DNA of 64,000 nt from Anaspis maculata (lineage: Eukaryota > Arthropoda > Insecta > Coleoptera > Scraptiidae). Both the position numbers and the translations under genes were made by a program. Positions 26,301 to 38,641 of this stretch are shown here, one piece after another (the first letter of the stretch is position 1; the number at the start of each line of letters is the position of its first letter). The stretch is taken from contig OX421963.1 of the NCBI GenBank assembly GCA_949128115.1, positions 41,461,979-41,525,978 on the forward strand, given 5' to 3'. The notes under the pieces were generated by a model. That model did no database searches and had not been told where the DNA came from. It saw nothing but the letters and a program-made list of their open reading frames with translations.

Positions 26301-29300
26301 TCATGTCTTGACTAATTCATCCCAAGATTGACCAGTCAAAACTCTACCTGAAATATTTCATGTATAGTGTCAAAACTGTCGTATTCAAAATCAACTTTCG
26401 TCAATAAATCCCTCCGTGTTTCAGTTCGATTTGTCAAAATTGGTAATGTACCAGTTGGTGCTTTATCATTTGGTTGTTGAACAGAATCATCTGTGGGCAT
26501 TGACACCTTCATAATTTTTTCTCCAAATTTTCAATGTTTCCTTCATCTTTCGGGAAAAATGTGTCAAATTTCATATCAGGGTTATATTATTGTCGCGCTA
26601 GAATGCGGTGAACCTGCACGGATAGGCAGGACGTTAACGTTCCTTCAAAACTTGTAAAAAATGGTCGAAATCTCATGTCTTGACCAATTCATCCCAAGAT
26701 TGACCAGTCAAAACTCTACCTGAAATATTTCATGTATAGTGTCAAAACTGTCGTATTAAAAATCAACTTTCGTCAATAAATCCCTCCGTGTTTCTGTTCC
26801 ATTTGTCAAAATTGGTAATGTACCAGTTGGTGCTTTATTATTTGGTTGTGGAACAGAATCATCTGTGGGCATTGACACCTTCATAATCTTTTTTCCAAAT
26901 TTCCAATGTTTCCTTCATCTTTTGGGAAAAATGTGTAAAATTTCATATCAGGGTTATATTATTGTCGCGCTAGAATGCGGTGAACCTGCACGGATAGACA
27001 GGACGTCAACGTTCCTTTAAAACTTGTAAAAAATGGTCGAAATCTCATGTCTTGACTAATTCATCCCAAGATTGACCAGTCAAAACTCTACCTGAAATAT
27101 TTCATGTATAGTGTCAAAACTGTCGTATTAAGAATCAACTTTCGTCAATAAATCCCTCCGTGTTTCAGTTCCATTTGTCAAAATTGGTAATGTACCAGTT
27201 GGTGCTTTATAATTTGATTGTGGAACAGAATCATCTGTGGGCATTGACACCTTCATATTTTTTTTTTTCGAATTCTCGATGTTTCCTTTATCTTTTGGGA
27301 AAAATGCGTGAATTTCCATATCAGGGTTATATTATTGTCGCGCTAGAATGCGGTGAACCTGCACGGATAGGCAGGACGTTAACGTTCCTTTAAAACTTGT
27401 AAAAAATGGTCGAAATCTCATGTCTTGACCAATTCATCCCAAGATTGACCAGTCAAAACTCTACCTGAAATATTTCATGTATAGTGTCAAAACTGTCGTA
27501 TTCAAAATCAACTTTCGTCAATAAATCCCTCCGTGTTTCAGTTCCATTTGTCAAAATTGGTAATGTACCAGTTGGTGCTTTATCATTTGGTTGTGGAACA
27601 GAATCATCTGTGGGCATTGACACCTTCATAATTTTTTTTCCAAATTTTCAATGTTTCCTTCATCTTTTGGGAAAAATTTGTAAAATTTCATATCAGGGTT
27701 ATATTATTGTCGCGCTAGAATGCGGTGAACCTGCACGGATAGGCAGGACGTTAACGTTTCTTTAAAACTTGTAAAAAATGGTCGAAATCTCATGTCTTGA
27801 CCAATTCATCCCAAGATTGACCAGTCAAAACTCTACCTGAAATATTTCATGTATAGTGTCAAAACTGTCGTATTCAAAATCAACTTTCGTCAATAAATCC
27901 CTCCGTGTTTCAGTTCGATTTGTCAAAATTGGTAATGTACCAGTTGGTGCTTTATCATTTGGTTGTGGAACAGAATCATCCGTGGGCATTGGCACCTTCA
28001 TAATTTTTTTTCCAAATTTTCAATGTTTCCTTCATCTTTTGGGAAAAATGTGTAAAATTTCATATCAGGGTTATATTATTGTCGCGCTAGAATGCGGTGA
28101 ACCTGCACGGATAGGCAGGACGTTAACGTTTCTTTAAAACTTGTAAAAAATGGTCGAAATCTCATGTCTTGACCAATTCATCCCAAGATTGACCAGTCAA
28201 AACTCTACCTGAAATATTTCATGTATAGTGTCAAAACTGTCGTATTAAAAATCAACTTTCGTTAATAAATCCCTCCGTGTTTCAGTTCGATTTGTCAAAA
28301 TTGGTAATGTACCAGTTGGTGCTTTATCATTTGGTTGTGGAACAGAATCATCTGTGGGCATTGACACCTTCATAATTTTTTTTCCAAATTTTCAATGTTT
28401 CCTTCATCTTTTGGGAAAAATTTGTAAAATTTCATATCAGGGTTATATTATTGTCGCCCTAGAATGCGGTGAACCTGCACGGATAGGCAGGACGTTAACG
28501 TTTCTTTAAAACTTGTAAAAAATGGTCGAAATCTCATGTCTTGACCAATTCATCCCAAGATTGACCAGTCAAAACTCTACCTGAAATATTTCATGTATAG
28601 TGTCAAAACTGTCGTATTCAAAATCAACTTTCGTCAATAAATCCCTCCGTGTTTCAGTTCGATTTGTCAAAATTGGTAATGTACCAGTTGGTGCTTTATC
28701 ATTTGGTTGTGGAACAGAATCATCCGTGGGCATTGGCACCTTCATAATTTTTTTTCCAAATTTTCAATGTTTCCTTCATCTTTTGGGAAAAATGTGTAAA
28801 ATTTCATATCAGGGTTATATTATTGTCGCGCTAGAATGCGGTGAACCTGCACGGATAGGCAGGACGTTAACGTTTCTTTAAAACTTGTAAAAAATGGTCG
28901 AAATCTCATGTCTTGACCAATTCATCCCAAGATTGACCAGTCAAAACTCTACCTGAAATATTTCATGTATAGTGTCAAAACTGTCGTATTAAAAATCAAC
29001 TTTCGTCAATAAATCCCTCCGTGTCTCAGTTCCATTTGTCAAAATTGGTTATGTACCAGTTGGTGCTTCATTATTTGGTTGTGGAACAGAATCATCTGTG
29101 GGCATTGACACCTTCATAATTTTTTCTTCAAATTTTCAATGTTTCCTTCATCTTTTGAGAAAAATGGTTAAAATTTCATATCAGGGTTATATTATTGTCG
29201 CGCTAGAATGCGGTGAACCTGCACGGATAGGCAGGACGTTAACGTTCCTTTAAAACTTGTAAAAAATGGTCGAAATCTCATGTCTTGACTAATTCATCCC

Positions 29301-30086
29301 AAGATTGACCAGTCAAAACTCTACCTGAAATATTTCATGTATAGTGTCAAAACTGTCGTATCAAGAATCAACTTTCGTCAATAAATCCCTCCGTGTTTCA
29401 GTTCCATTTGTCAAAATTGGTAATGTACCAGTTGGTGCTTTATAATTTGATTGTGGAACAGAATCATCTGTGGGCATTGACACCTTCATTTTTTTTTTTC
29501 GAATTTTCGATGTTTTCTTCATCTTTTGGGAAAAATGCGTGAATTTCCATATCAGGGTTATATTATTGTCGCACTAGAATGCGGTGAACCTGCACGGATA
29601 GGCAGGACGTTAACGTTCCTTTAAAACTTGTAAAAAATGGTCGAAATCTCATGTCTTGACTAATTCATCCCAAGATTGACCAGTCAAAACTCTACCTGAA
29701 ATATTTCATGTATAGTGTCAAAACTGTCGTATTCAAAATCAACTTTCGTCAATAAATCCCTCCGTGTTTCAGTTCGATTTGTCAAAATTGGTGATGTACC
29801 AGTTGGTGCTTTATCATTTGGTTGTGGAACAGAATCATCTGTGGGCATTGACACCTTCATAATTTTTTTTCCAAATTTTCAATGTTTCCTTCATCTTTTG
29901 GGAAAAATGTGTAAAATTTCATATCAGGGTTATATTATTGTCGCGCTAGAATGCGGTGAACCTGCACGGATAGGCAGGACGTCAACGTTCCTTTAAAACT
30001 TGTGAAAAATGGTCGAAATCTCATGTCTTGACTAATTCATCCCAAGATTGACCAGTCAAAACTCTACCTGAAATATTTCATGTATA
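23394..30086 (+). repeat. Higher-order repeat U, copy 3, ending in a chimeric position-18 monomer
   Basis: This copy is in direct tandem with copy 2 (period 8,182 bp). It begins with the C* junction monomer (TTAAAAATC followed by C-type sequence). Positions 1-17 follow in order: E2 23,764; F3 24,136; B4 24,508; C5 24,880; E6 25,251; F7 25,623; on to C17 at 29,344. Position 18 (29,715-30,086) starts as E18 (GGTGATG) but ends as G8. Positions 19-22 are missing and the array passes into an H9-like monomer. Confidence 0.9.
29715..30086 (+). repeat. Chimeric monomer E18/G8
   Basis: The front half has the E18 tag GGTGATG with TTCGATTT and TATCATT. The back half has GTCAACGTTCC, TTGTGAAAAATGG and GACTAATTC, which together are the G8 combination (4,428). 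The extra T and GTGTAGAAT that E18 normally carries are absent. The next monomer (30,087) is H9-like, as expected after G8. This is the footprint of an out-of-register exchange between U positions 18 and 8. An apparently identical chimera lies at 44,963-45,334. Confidence 0.87.
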
Positions 30087-32316
30087 GTGTCAAAACTGTC
30101 GTATTCAAAATCAACTTTCGTCAATAAATCCCTCCGTGTTTCAGTTCGATTTGTCAAAATTGGTAATGTACCAGTTGGTGCTTTATCATTTGGTTGTTGA
30201 ACAGAATCATCTGTGGGCATTGACACCTTCATAATTTTTTCTCCAAATTTTCAATGTTTCCTTCATCTTTCGGGAAAAATGTGTAAAATTTCATATCAGG
30301 GTTATATTATTGTCGCGCTAGAATGCGGTGAACCTGCACGGATAGGCAGGACGTTAACGTTTCTTTAAAACTTGTAAAAAATGGTCGAAATCTCATGTCT
30401 TGACCAATTCATCCCAAGATTGACCAGTCAAAACTCTACCTGAAATATTTCATGTATAGTGTCAAAACTGTCGTATTCAAAATCAACTTTCGTCAATAAA
30501 TCCCTCCGTGTTTCAGTTCGATTTGTCAAAATTGGTAATGTACCAGTTGGTGCTTTATCATTTGGTTGTGGAACAGAATCATCTGTGGGCATTGACACCT
30601 TCATAATTTTTTCTCCAAATTTTCAATGTTTCCTTCATCTTTCGGGAAAAATGTGTCAAATTTCATATCAGGGTTATATTATTGTCGCGCTAGAATGCGG
30701 TGAACCTGCACGGATAGGCAGGACGTTAACGTTTCTTTAAAACTTGTAAAAAATGGTCGAAATCTCATGTCTTGACCAATTCATCCCAAGATTGACCAGT
30801 CAAAACTCTACCTGAAATATTTCATGTATAGTGTCAAAACTGTCGTATCAAGAATCAACTTTCGTCAATAAATCCCTCCGTGTTTCAGTTCCATTTGTCA
30901 AAATTGGTAATGTACCAGTTGGTGCTTTATAATTTGATTGTGGAACAGAATCATCTGTGGGCATTGACACCTTCATTTTTTTTTTTCGAATTTTCGATGT
31001 TTTCTTCATCTTTTGGGAAAAATGCGTGAATTTCCATATCAGGGTTATATTATTGTCGCACTAGAATGCGGTGAACCTGCACGGATAGGAAGGACGTTAA
31101 CGTTCCTTTAAAACTTGTAAAAAATGGTCGAAATCTCATGTCTTGACCAATTCATCCCAAGATTGACCAGTCAAAACTCTACCTGAAATATTTCATGTAT
31201 AGTGTCAAAACTGTCGTATTCAAAATCAACTTTCGTCCATAAATCCCTCCGTGTTTCAGTTCGATTTGTCAAAATTGGTAATGTACCAGTTGGTGCTTTA
31301 TCATTTGGTTGTGGAACAGAATCATCTGTGGGCATTGACACCTTCATAATTTTTTTTCCAAATTTTCAATGTTTCCTTCATCTTTTGGGAAAAATGTGTA
31401 GAATTTCATATCAGGGTTATATTATTGTCGCGCTAGAATGCGGTGAACCTGCACGGATAGGCAGGACGTTAACGTTTCTTTAAAACTTGTAAAAAATGGT
31501 CGAAATCTCATGTCTTGACCAATTCATCCCAAGATTGACCAGTCAAAACTCTACCTGAAATATTTCATGTATAGTGTCAAAACTGTCGTATTCAAAATCA
31601 ACTTTCGTCAATAAATCCCTCCGTGTTTCAGTTCGATTTGTCAAAATTGGTAATGTACCAGTTGGTGCTTTATCATTTGGTTGTGGAACAGAATCATCTG
31701 TGGGCATTGACACCTTCATAATTTTTTCTCCAAATTTTCAATGTTTCCTTCATCTTTCGGGAAAAATGTGTCAAATTTCATATCAGGGTTATATTATTGT
31801 CGCGCTAGAATGCGGTGAACCTGCACGGATAGGCAGGACGTTAACGTTCCTTCAAAACTTGTAAAAAATGGTCGAAATCTCATGTCTTGACCAATTCATC
31901 CCAAGATTGACCAGTCAAAACTCTACCTGAAATATTTCATGTATAGTGTCAAAACTGTCGTATTAAAAATCAACTTTCGTCAATAAATCCCTCCGTGTTT
32001 CTGTTCCATTTGTCAAAATTGGTAATGTACCAGTTGGTGCTTTATTATTTGGTTGTGGAACAGAATCATCTGTGGGCATTGACACCTTCATTTTTTTTTT
32101 TCGAATTTTCGATGTTTTCTTCATCTTTTGGGAAAAATGCGTGAATTTCCATATCAGGGTTATATTATTGTCGCACTAGAATGCGGTGAACCTGCACGGA
32201 TAGGAAGGACGTTAACGTTCCTTTAAAACTTGTAAAAAATGGTCGAAATCTCATGTCTTGACCAATTCATCCCAAGATTGACCAGTCAAAACTCTACCTG
32301 AAATATTTCATGTATA
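30087..32316 (+). repeat. Rearranged junction between U copy 3 and U copy 4
   Basis: Six monomers: 30,087 starts as H9 (GTTGTTGAAC, TTTCGGGAAA) but ends GTGTAAAAT and TTTCTTTAAAAC; 30,459 is F-like with a TTTCTTTAAAAC end; 30,831 is C5; 31,202 is E6 (CCATAAA); 31,574 is F7; 31,946 is a G8/C5 chimera. The order C5, E6, F7, G8/C5, E6, F7, G8 (continuing past 32,317) is a three-monomer (1,115-bp) local duplication made by exchange between positions 8 and 5. This patch separates two long blocks that are otherwise collinear with the rest of the array. Confidence 0.83.
31946..32316 (+). repeat. Chimeric monomer G8/C5
   Basis: The G-type front carries TTAAAAATC, TTTCTGTTCC and TATTATTTGGT. The C-type back carries a T11 tract, CGAATTTTCG, GCGTG, CGCACTAG and GGAAGG. 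The last G-specific base I see is at 32,052 and the first C-specific one at 32,092, so the switch is confined to about 40 bases of sequence identical in both parents. This is the best-resolved crossover in the window. It also marks the left edge of the 15,248-bp-shifted block. Confidence 0.86.
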
Positions 32317-35300
32317 GTGTCAAAACTGTCGTATTCAAAATCAACTTTCGTCCATAAATCCCTCCGTGTTTCAGTTCGATTTGTCAAAATTGGTAATGTA
32401 CCAGTTGGTGCTTTATCATTTGGTTGTGGAACAGAATCATCTGTGGGCATTGACACCTTCATAATTTTTTTTCCAAATTTTCAATGTTTCCTTCATCTTT
32501 TGGGAAAAATGTGTAGAATTTCATATCAGGGTTATATTATTGTCGCGCTAGAATGCGGTGAACCTGCACGGATAGGCAGGACGTTAACGTTTCTTTAAAA
32601 CTTGTAAAAAATGGTCGAAATCTCATGTCTTGACCAATTCATCCCAAGATTGACCAGTCAAAACTCTACCTGAAATATTTCATGTATAGTGTCAAAACTG
32701 TCGTATTCAAAATCAACTTTCGTCAATAAATCCCTCCGTGTTTCAGTTCGATTTGTCAAAATTGGTAATGTACCAGTTGGTGCTTTATCATTTGGTTGTG
32801 GAACAGAATCATCTGTGGGCATTGACACCTTCATAATTTTTTCTCCAAATTTTCAATGTTTCCTTCATCTTTCGGGAAAAATGTGTCAAATTTCATATCA
32901 GGGTTATATTATTGTCGCGCTAGAATGCGGTGAACCTGCACGGATAGGCAGGACGTTAACGTTCCTTCAAAACTTGTAAAAAATGGTCGAAATCTCATGT
33001 CTTGACCAATTCATCCCAAGATTGACCAGTCAAAACTCTACCTGAAATATTTCATGTATAGTGTCAAAACTGTCGTATTAAAAATCAACTTTCGTCAATA
33101 AATCCCTCCGTGTTTCTGTTCCATTTGTCAAAATTGGTAATGTACCAGTTGGTGCTTTATTATTTGGTTGTGGAACAGAATCATCTGTGGGCATTGACAC
33201 CTTCATAATCTTTTTTCCAAATTTCCAATGTTTCCTTCATCTTTTGGGAAAAATGTGTAAAATTTCATATCAGGGTTATATTATTGTCGCGCTAGAATGC
33301 GGTGAACCTGCACGGATAGGCAGGACGTCAACGTTCCTTTAAAACTTGTGAAAAATGGTCGAAATCTCATGTCTTGACTAATTCATCCCAAGATTGACCA
33401 GTCAAAACTCTACCTGAAATATTTCATGTATAGTGTCAAAACTGTCGTATTCAAAATCAACTTTCGTCAATAAATCCCTCCGTGTTTCAGTTCGATTTGT
33501 CAAAATTGGTAATGTACCAGTTGGTGCTTTATCATTTGGTTGTTGAACAGAATCATCTGTGGGCATTGACACCTTCATAATTTTTTCTCCAAATTTTCAA
33601 TGTTTCCTTCATCTTTCGGGAAAAATGTGTCAAATTTCATATCAGGGTTATATTATTGTCGCGCTAGAATGCGGTGAACCTGCACGGATAGGCAGGACGT
33701 TAACGTTCCTTCAAAACTTGTAAAAAATGGTCGAAATCTCATGTCTTGACCAATTCATCCCAAGATTGACCAGTCAAAACTCTACCTGAAATATTTCATG
33801 TATAGTGTCAAAACTGTCGTATTAAAAATCAACTTTCGTCAATAAATCCCTCCGTGTTTCTGTTCCATTTGTCAAAATTGGTAATGTACCAGTTGGTGCT
33901 TTATTATTTGGTTGTGGAACAGAATCATCTGTGGGCATTGACACCTTCATAATCTTTTTTCCAAATTTCCAATGTTTCCTTCATCTTTTGGGAAAAATGT
34001 GTAAAATTTCATATCAGGGTTATATTATTGTCGCGCTAGAATGCGGTGAACCTGCACGGATAGACAGGACGTCAACGTTCCTTTAAAACTTGTAAAAAAT
34101 GGTCGAAATCTCATGTCTTGACTAATTCATCCCAAGATTGACCAGTCAAAACTCTACCTGAAATATTTCATGTATAGTGTCAAAACTGTCGTATTAAGAA
34201 TCAACTTTCGTCAATAAATCCCTCCGTGTTTCAGTTCCATTTGTCAAAATTGGTAATGTACCAGTTGGTGCTTTATAATTTGATTGTGGAACAGAATCAT
34301 CTGTGGGCATTGACACCTTCATATTTTTTTTTTTCGAATTCTCGATGTTTCCTTTATCTTTTGGGAAAAATGCGTGAATTTCCATATCAGGGTTATATTA
34401 TTGTCGCGCTAGAATGCGGTGAACCTGCACGGATAGGCAGGACGTTAACGTTCCTTTAAAACTTGTAAAAAATGGTCGAAATCTCATGTCTTGACCAATT
34501 CATCCCAAGATTGACCAGTCAAAACTCTACCTGAAATATTTCATGTATAGTGTCAAAACTGTCGTATTCAAAATCAACTTTCGTCAATAAATCCCTCCGT
34601 GTTTCAGTTCCATTTGTCAAAATTGGTAATGTACCAGTTGGTGCTTTATCATTTGGTTGTGGAACAGAATCATCTGTGGGCATTGACACCTTCATAATTT
34701 TTTTTCCAAATTTTCAATGTTTCCTTCATCTTTTGGGAAAAATTTGTAAAATTTCATATCAGGGTTATATTATTGTCGCGCTAGAATGCGGTGAACCTGC
34801 ACGGATAGGCAGGACGTTAACGTTTCTTTAAAACTTGTAAAAAATGGTCGAAATCTCATGTCTTGACCAATTCATCCCAAGATTGACCAGTCAAAACTCT
34901 ACCTGAAATATTTCATGTATAGTGTCAAAACTGTCGTATTCAAAATCAACTTTCGTCAATAAATCCCTCCGTGTTTCAGTTCGATTTGTCAAAATTGGTA
35001 ATGTACCAGTTGGTGCTTTATCATTTGGTTGTGGAACAGAATCATCCGTGGGCATTGGCACCTTCATAATTTTTTTTCCAAATTTTCAATGTTTCCTTCA
35101 TCTTTTGGGAAAAATGTGTAAAATTTCATATCAGGGTTATATTATTGTCGCGCTAGAATGCGGTGAACCTGCACGGATAGGCAGGACGTTAACGTTTCTT
35201 TAAAACTTGTAAAAAATGGTCGAAATCTCATGTCTTGACCAATTCATCCCAAGATTGACCAGTCAAAACTCTACCTGAAATATTTCATGTATAGTGTCAA

Positions 35301-38300
35301 AACTGTCGTATTAAAAATCAACTTTCGTTAATAAATCCCTCCGTGTTTCAGTTCGATTTGTCAAAATTGGTAATGTACCAGTTGGTGCTTTATCATTTGG
35401 TTGTGGAACAGAATCATCTGTGGGCATTGACACCTTCATAATTTTTTTTCCAAATTTTCAATGTTTCCTTCATCTTTTGGGAAAAATTTGTAAAATTTCA
35501 TATCAGGGTTATATTATTGTCGCCCTAGAATGCGGTGAACCTGCACGGATAGGCAGGACGTTAACGTTTCTTTAAAACTTGTAAAAAATGGTCGAAATCT
35601 CATGTCTTGACCAATTCATCCCAAGATTGACCAGTCAAAACTCTACCTGAAATATTTCATGTATAGTGTCAAAACTGTCGTATTCAAAATCAACTTTCGT
35701 CAATAAATCCCTCCGTGTTTCAGTTCGATTTGTCAAAATTGGTAATGTACCAGTTGGTGCTTTATCATTTGGTTGTGGAACAGAATCATCCGTGGGCATT
35801 GGCACCTTCATAATTTTTTTTCCAAATTTTCAATGTTTCCTTCATCTTTTGGGAAAAATGTGTAAAATTTCATATCAGGGTTATATTATTGTCGCGCTAG
35901 AATGCGGTGAACCTGCACGGATAGGCAGGACGTTAACGTTTCTTTAAAACTTGTAAAAAATGGTCGAAATCTCATGTCTTGACCAATTCATCCCAAGATT
36001 GACCAGTCAAAACTCTACCTGAAATATTTCATGTATAGTGTCAAAACTGTCGTATTAAAAATCAACTTTCGTCAATAAATCCCTCCGTGTCTCAGTTCCA
36101 TTTGTCAAAATTGGTTATGTACCAGTTGGTGCTTCATTATTTGGTTGTGGAACAGAATCATCTGTGGGCATTGACACCTTCATAATTTTTTCTTCAAATT
36201 TTCAATGTTTCCTTCATCTTTTGAGAAAAATGGTTAAAATTTCATATCAGGGTTATATTATTGTCGCGCTAGAATGCGGTGAACCTGCACGGATAGGCAG
36301 GACGTTAACGTTCCTTTAAAACTTGTAAAAAATGGTCGAAATCTCATGTCTTGACTAATTCATCCCAAGATTGACCAGTCAAAACTCTACCTGAAATATT
36401 TCATGTATAGTGTCAAAACTGTCGTATCAAGAATCAACTTTCGTCAATAAATCCCTCCGTGTTTCAGTTCCATTTGTCAAAATTGGTAATGTACCAGTTG
36501 GTGCTTTATAATTTGATTGTGGAACAGAATCATCTGTGGGCATTGACACCTTCATTTTTTTTTTTCGAATTTTCGATGTTTTCTTCATCTTTTGGGAAAA
36601 ATGCGTGAATTTCCATATCAGGGTTATATTATTGTCGCACTAGAATGCGGTGAACCTGCACGGATAGGCAGGACGTTAACGTTCCTTTAAAACTTGTAAA
36701 AAATGGTCGAAATCTCATGTCTTGACTAATTCATCCCAAGATTGACCAGTCAAAACTCTACCTGAAATATTTCATGTATAGTGTCAAAACTGTCGTATTC
36801 AAAATCAACTTTCGTCAATAAATCCCTCCGTGTTTCAGTTCGATTTGTCAAAATTGGTGATGTACCAGTTGGTGCTTTATCATTTGGTTGTGGAACAGAA
36901 TCATCTGTGGGCATTGACACCTTCATAATTTTTTTTCCAAATTTTCAATGTTTCCTTCATCTTTTGGGTAAAAATGTGTAGAATTTCATATCAGGGTTAT
37001 ATTATTGTCGCGCTAGAATGCGGTGAACCTGCACGGATAGGCAGGACGTTAACGTTTCTTTAAAACTTGTAAAAAATGGTCGAAATCTCATGTCTTGACC
37101 AATTCATCCCAAGATTGACCAGTCAAAACTCTACCTGAAATATTTCATGTATAGTGTCAAAACTGTCGTATTCAAAATCAACTTTCGTCAATAAATCCCT
37201 CCGTGTTTCAGTTCGATTTGTCAAAATTGGTAATGTACCAGTTGGTGCTTTATCATTTGGTTGTGGAACAGAATCATCTGTGGGCATTGACACCTTCATA
37301 ATTTTTTTTCCAAATTTTCAATGTTTCCTTCATCTTTTGGGAAAAATGTGTAAAATTTCATATCAGGGTTATATCATTGTCGCGCTAGAATGCCGTGAAC
37401 CTGCACGGATAGGCAGGACGTTAACGTTTCTTTAAAACTTGTAAAAAATGGTCGAAATCTCATGTCTTGACCAATTCATCCCAAGATTGACCAGTCAAAA
37501 CTCTACCTGAAATATTTCATGTATAGTGTCAAAACTGTCGTATTAAAAATCAACTTTCGTCAATAAATCCCTCCGTGTTTCAGTTCGATTTATCAAAATT
37601 GGTAATGTACCAGTTGGTGCTTTATCATTTGGTTGTGGAACAGAATCATCTGTGGGCATTGACACCTTCATAATTTTTTTTCCAAATTTTCAATGTTTCC
37701 TTCATCTTTTGGGAAAAATGTGTAAAATTTCATATCAGGGTTATATTATTGTCGCGCTAGAATGCGGTGAACCTGCACGGATAGGCAGGACGTTAACGTT
37801 TCTTTAAAACTTGTAAAAAATGTTCGAAATCTCATGTCTTGACCAATTCATCCCAAGATTGACCAGTCAAAACTCTACCTGAAATATTTCATGTATAGTG
37901 TCAAAACTGTCGTATTCAAAATCAACTTTCGTCAATAAATCCCTCCGTGTTTCAGTTCGATTTGTCAAAATTGGTAATGTACCAGTTGGTGCTTTATCAT
38001 TTGGTTGTGGAACAGAATCATCTGTGGGCATTGACACCTTCATAATTTTTTTTCCAAATTTTCAATGTCTCCTTCATCTTTTGGGAAAAATGTGTAAAAT
38101 TTCATATCAGGGTTATATTATTGTCGCGCTAGAATGCGGTGAACCTGCACGGATAGGCAGGACGTTAACGTTTCTTTAAAACTTGTAAAAAATGGTCGAA
38201 ATCTCATGTCTTGACCAATTCATCCCAAGATTGACCAGTCAAAACTCTACCTGAAATATTTCATGTATAGTGTCAAAACTGTCGTATTGAAAATCAACTT

Positions 38301-38641
38301 TCGTCAATAAATCCCTTCGTGTTTCAGTTCCATTTGTCAAAATTGGTAATGTACCAGTTGGTGCTTTATTATTTGGTTGTGGAACAGTATCATCTGTGGG
38401 CATTGACACCTTCATAATTTTTTTTCCAAATTTTCAATGTTTCCTTCATCTTTTGGGAAAAATGTGTAAAATTTCATATCAGGGTTATATTATTGTCGCG
38501 CTAGAATGCGGTGAACCTGCACGGATTGGCAGGACGTTAACGTTTCTTTAAAACTTGTAAAAAATGGTCGAAATCTCATGTCTTGACCAATTGATCCCAA
38601 GATTGACCAGTCAAAACTCTACCTGAAATATTTCATGTATA
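32317..38641 (+). repeat. Higher-order repeat U, copy 4 (positions 6-22)
   Basis: Seventeen monomers in U order: E6 32,317; F7 32,689; G8 33,061; H9 33,433; G10 33,805; I11 34,177; J12 34,550; K13 34,922; L14 35,294; K15 35,666; B16 36,038; C17 36,410; E18 36,781 with the extra T; M19 37,154; N20 37,526; O21 37,898; P22 38,270. Positions 1-5 are replaced by the rearranged junction. It aligns with 17,069-23,393 at a shift of 15,248 bp. It lacks the private H9 and I11 changes of copy 2, so those arose after the copies separated or were lost by conversion. Confidence 0.9.
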
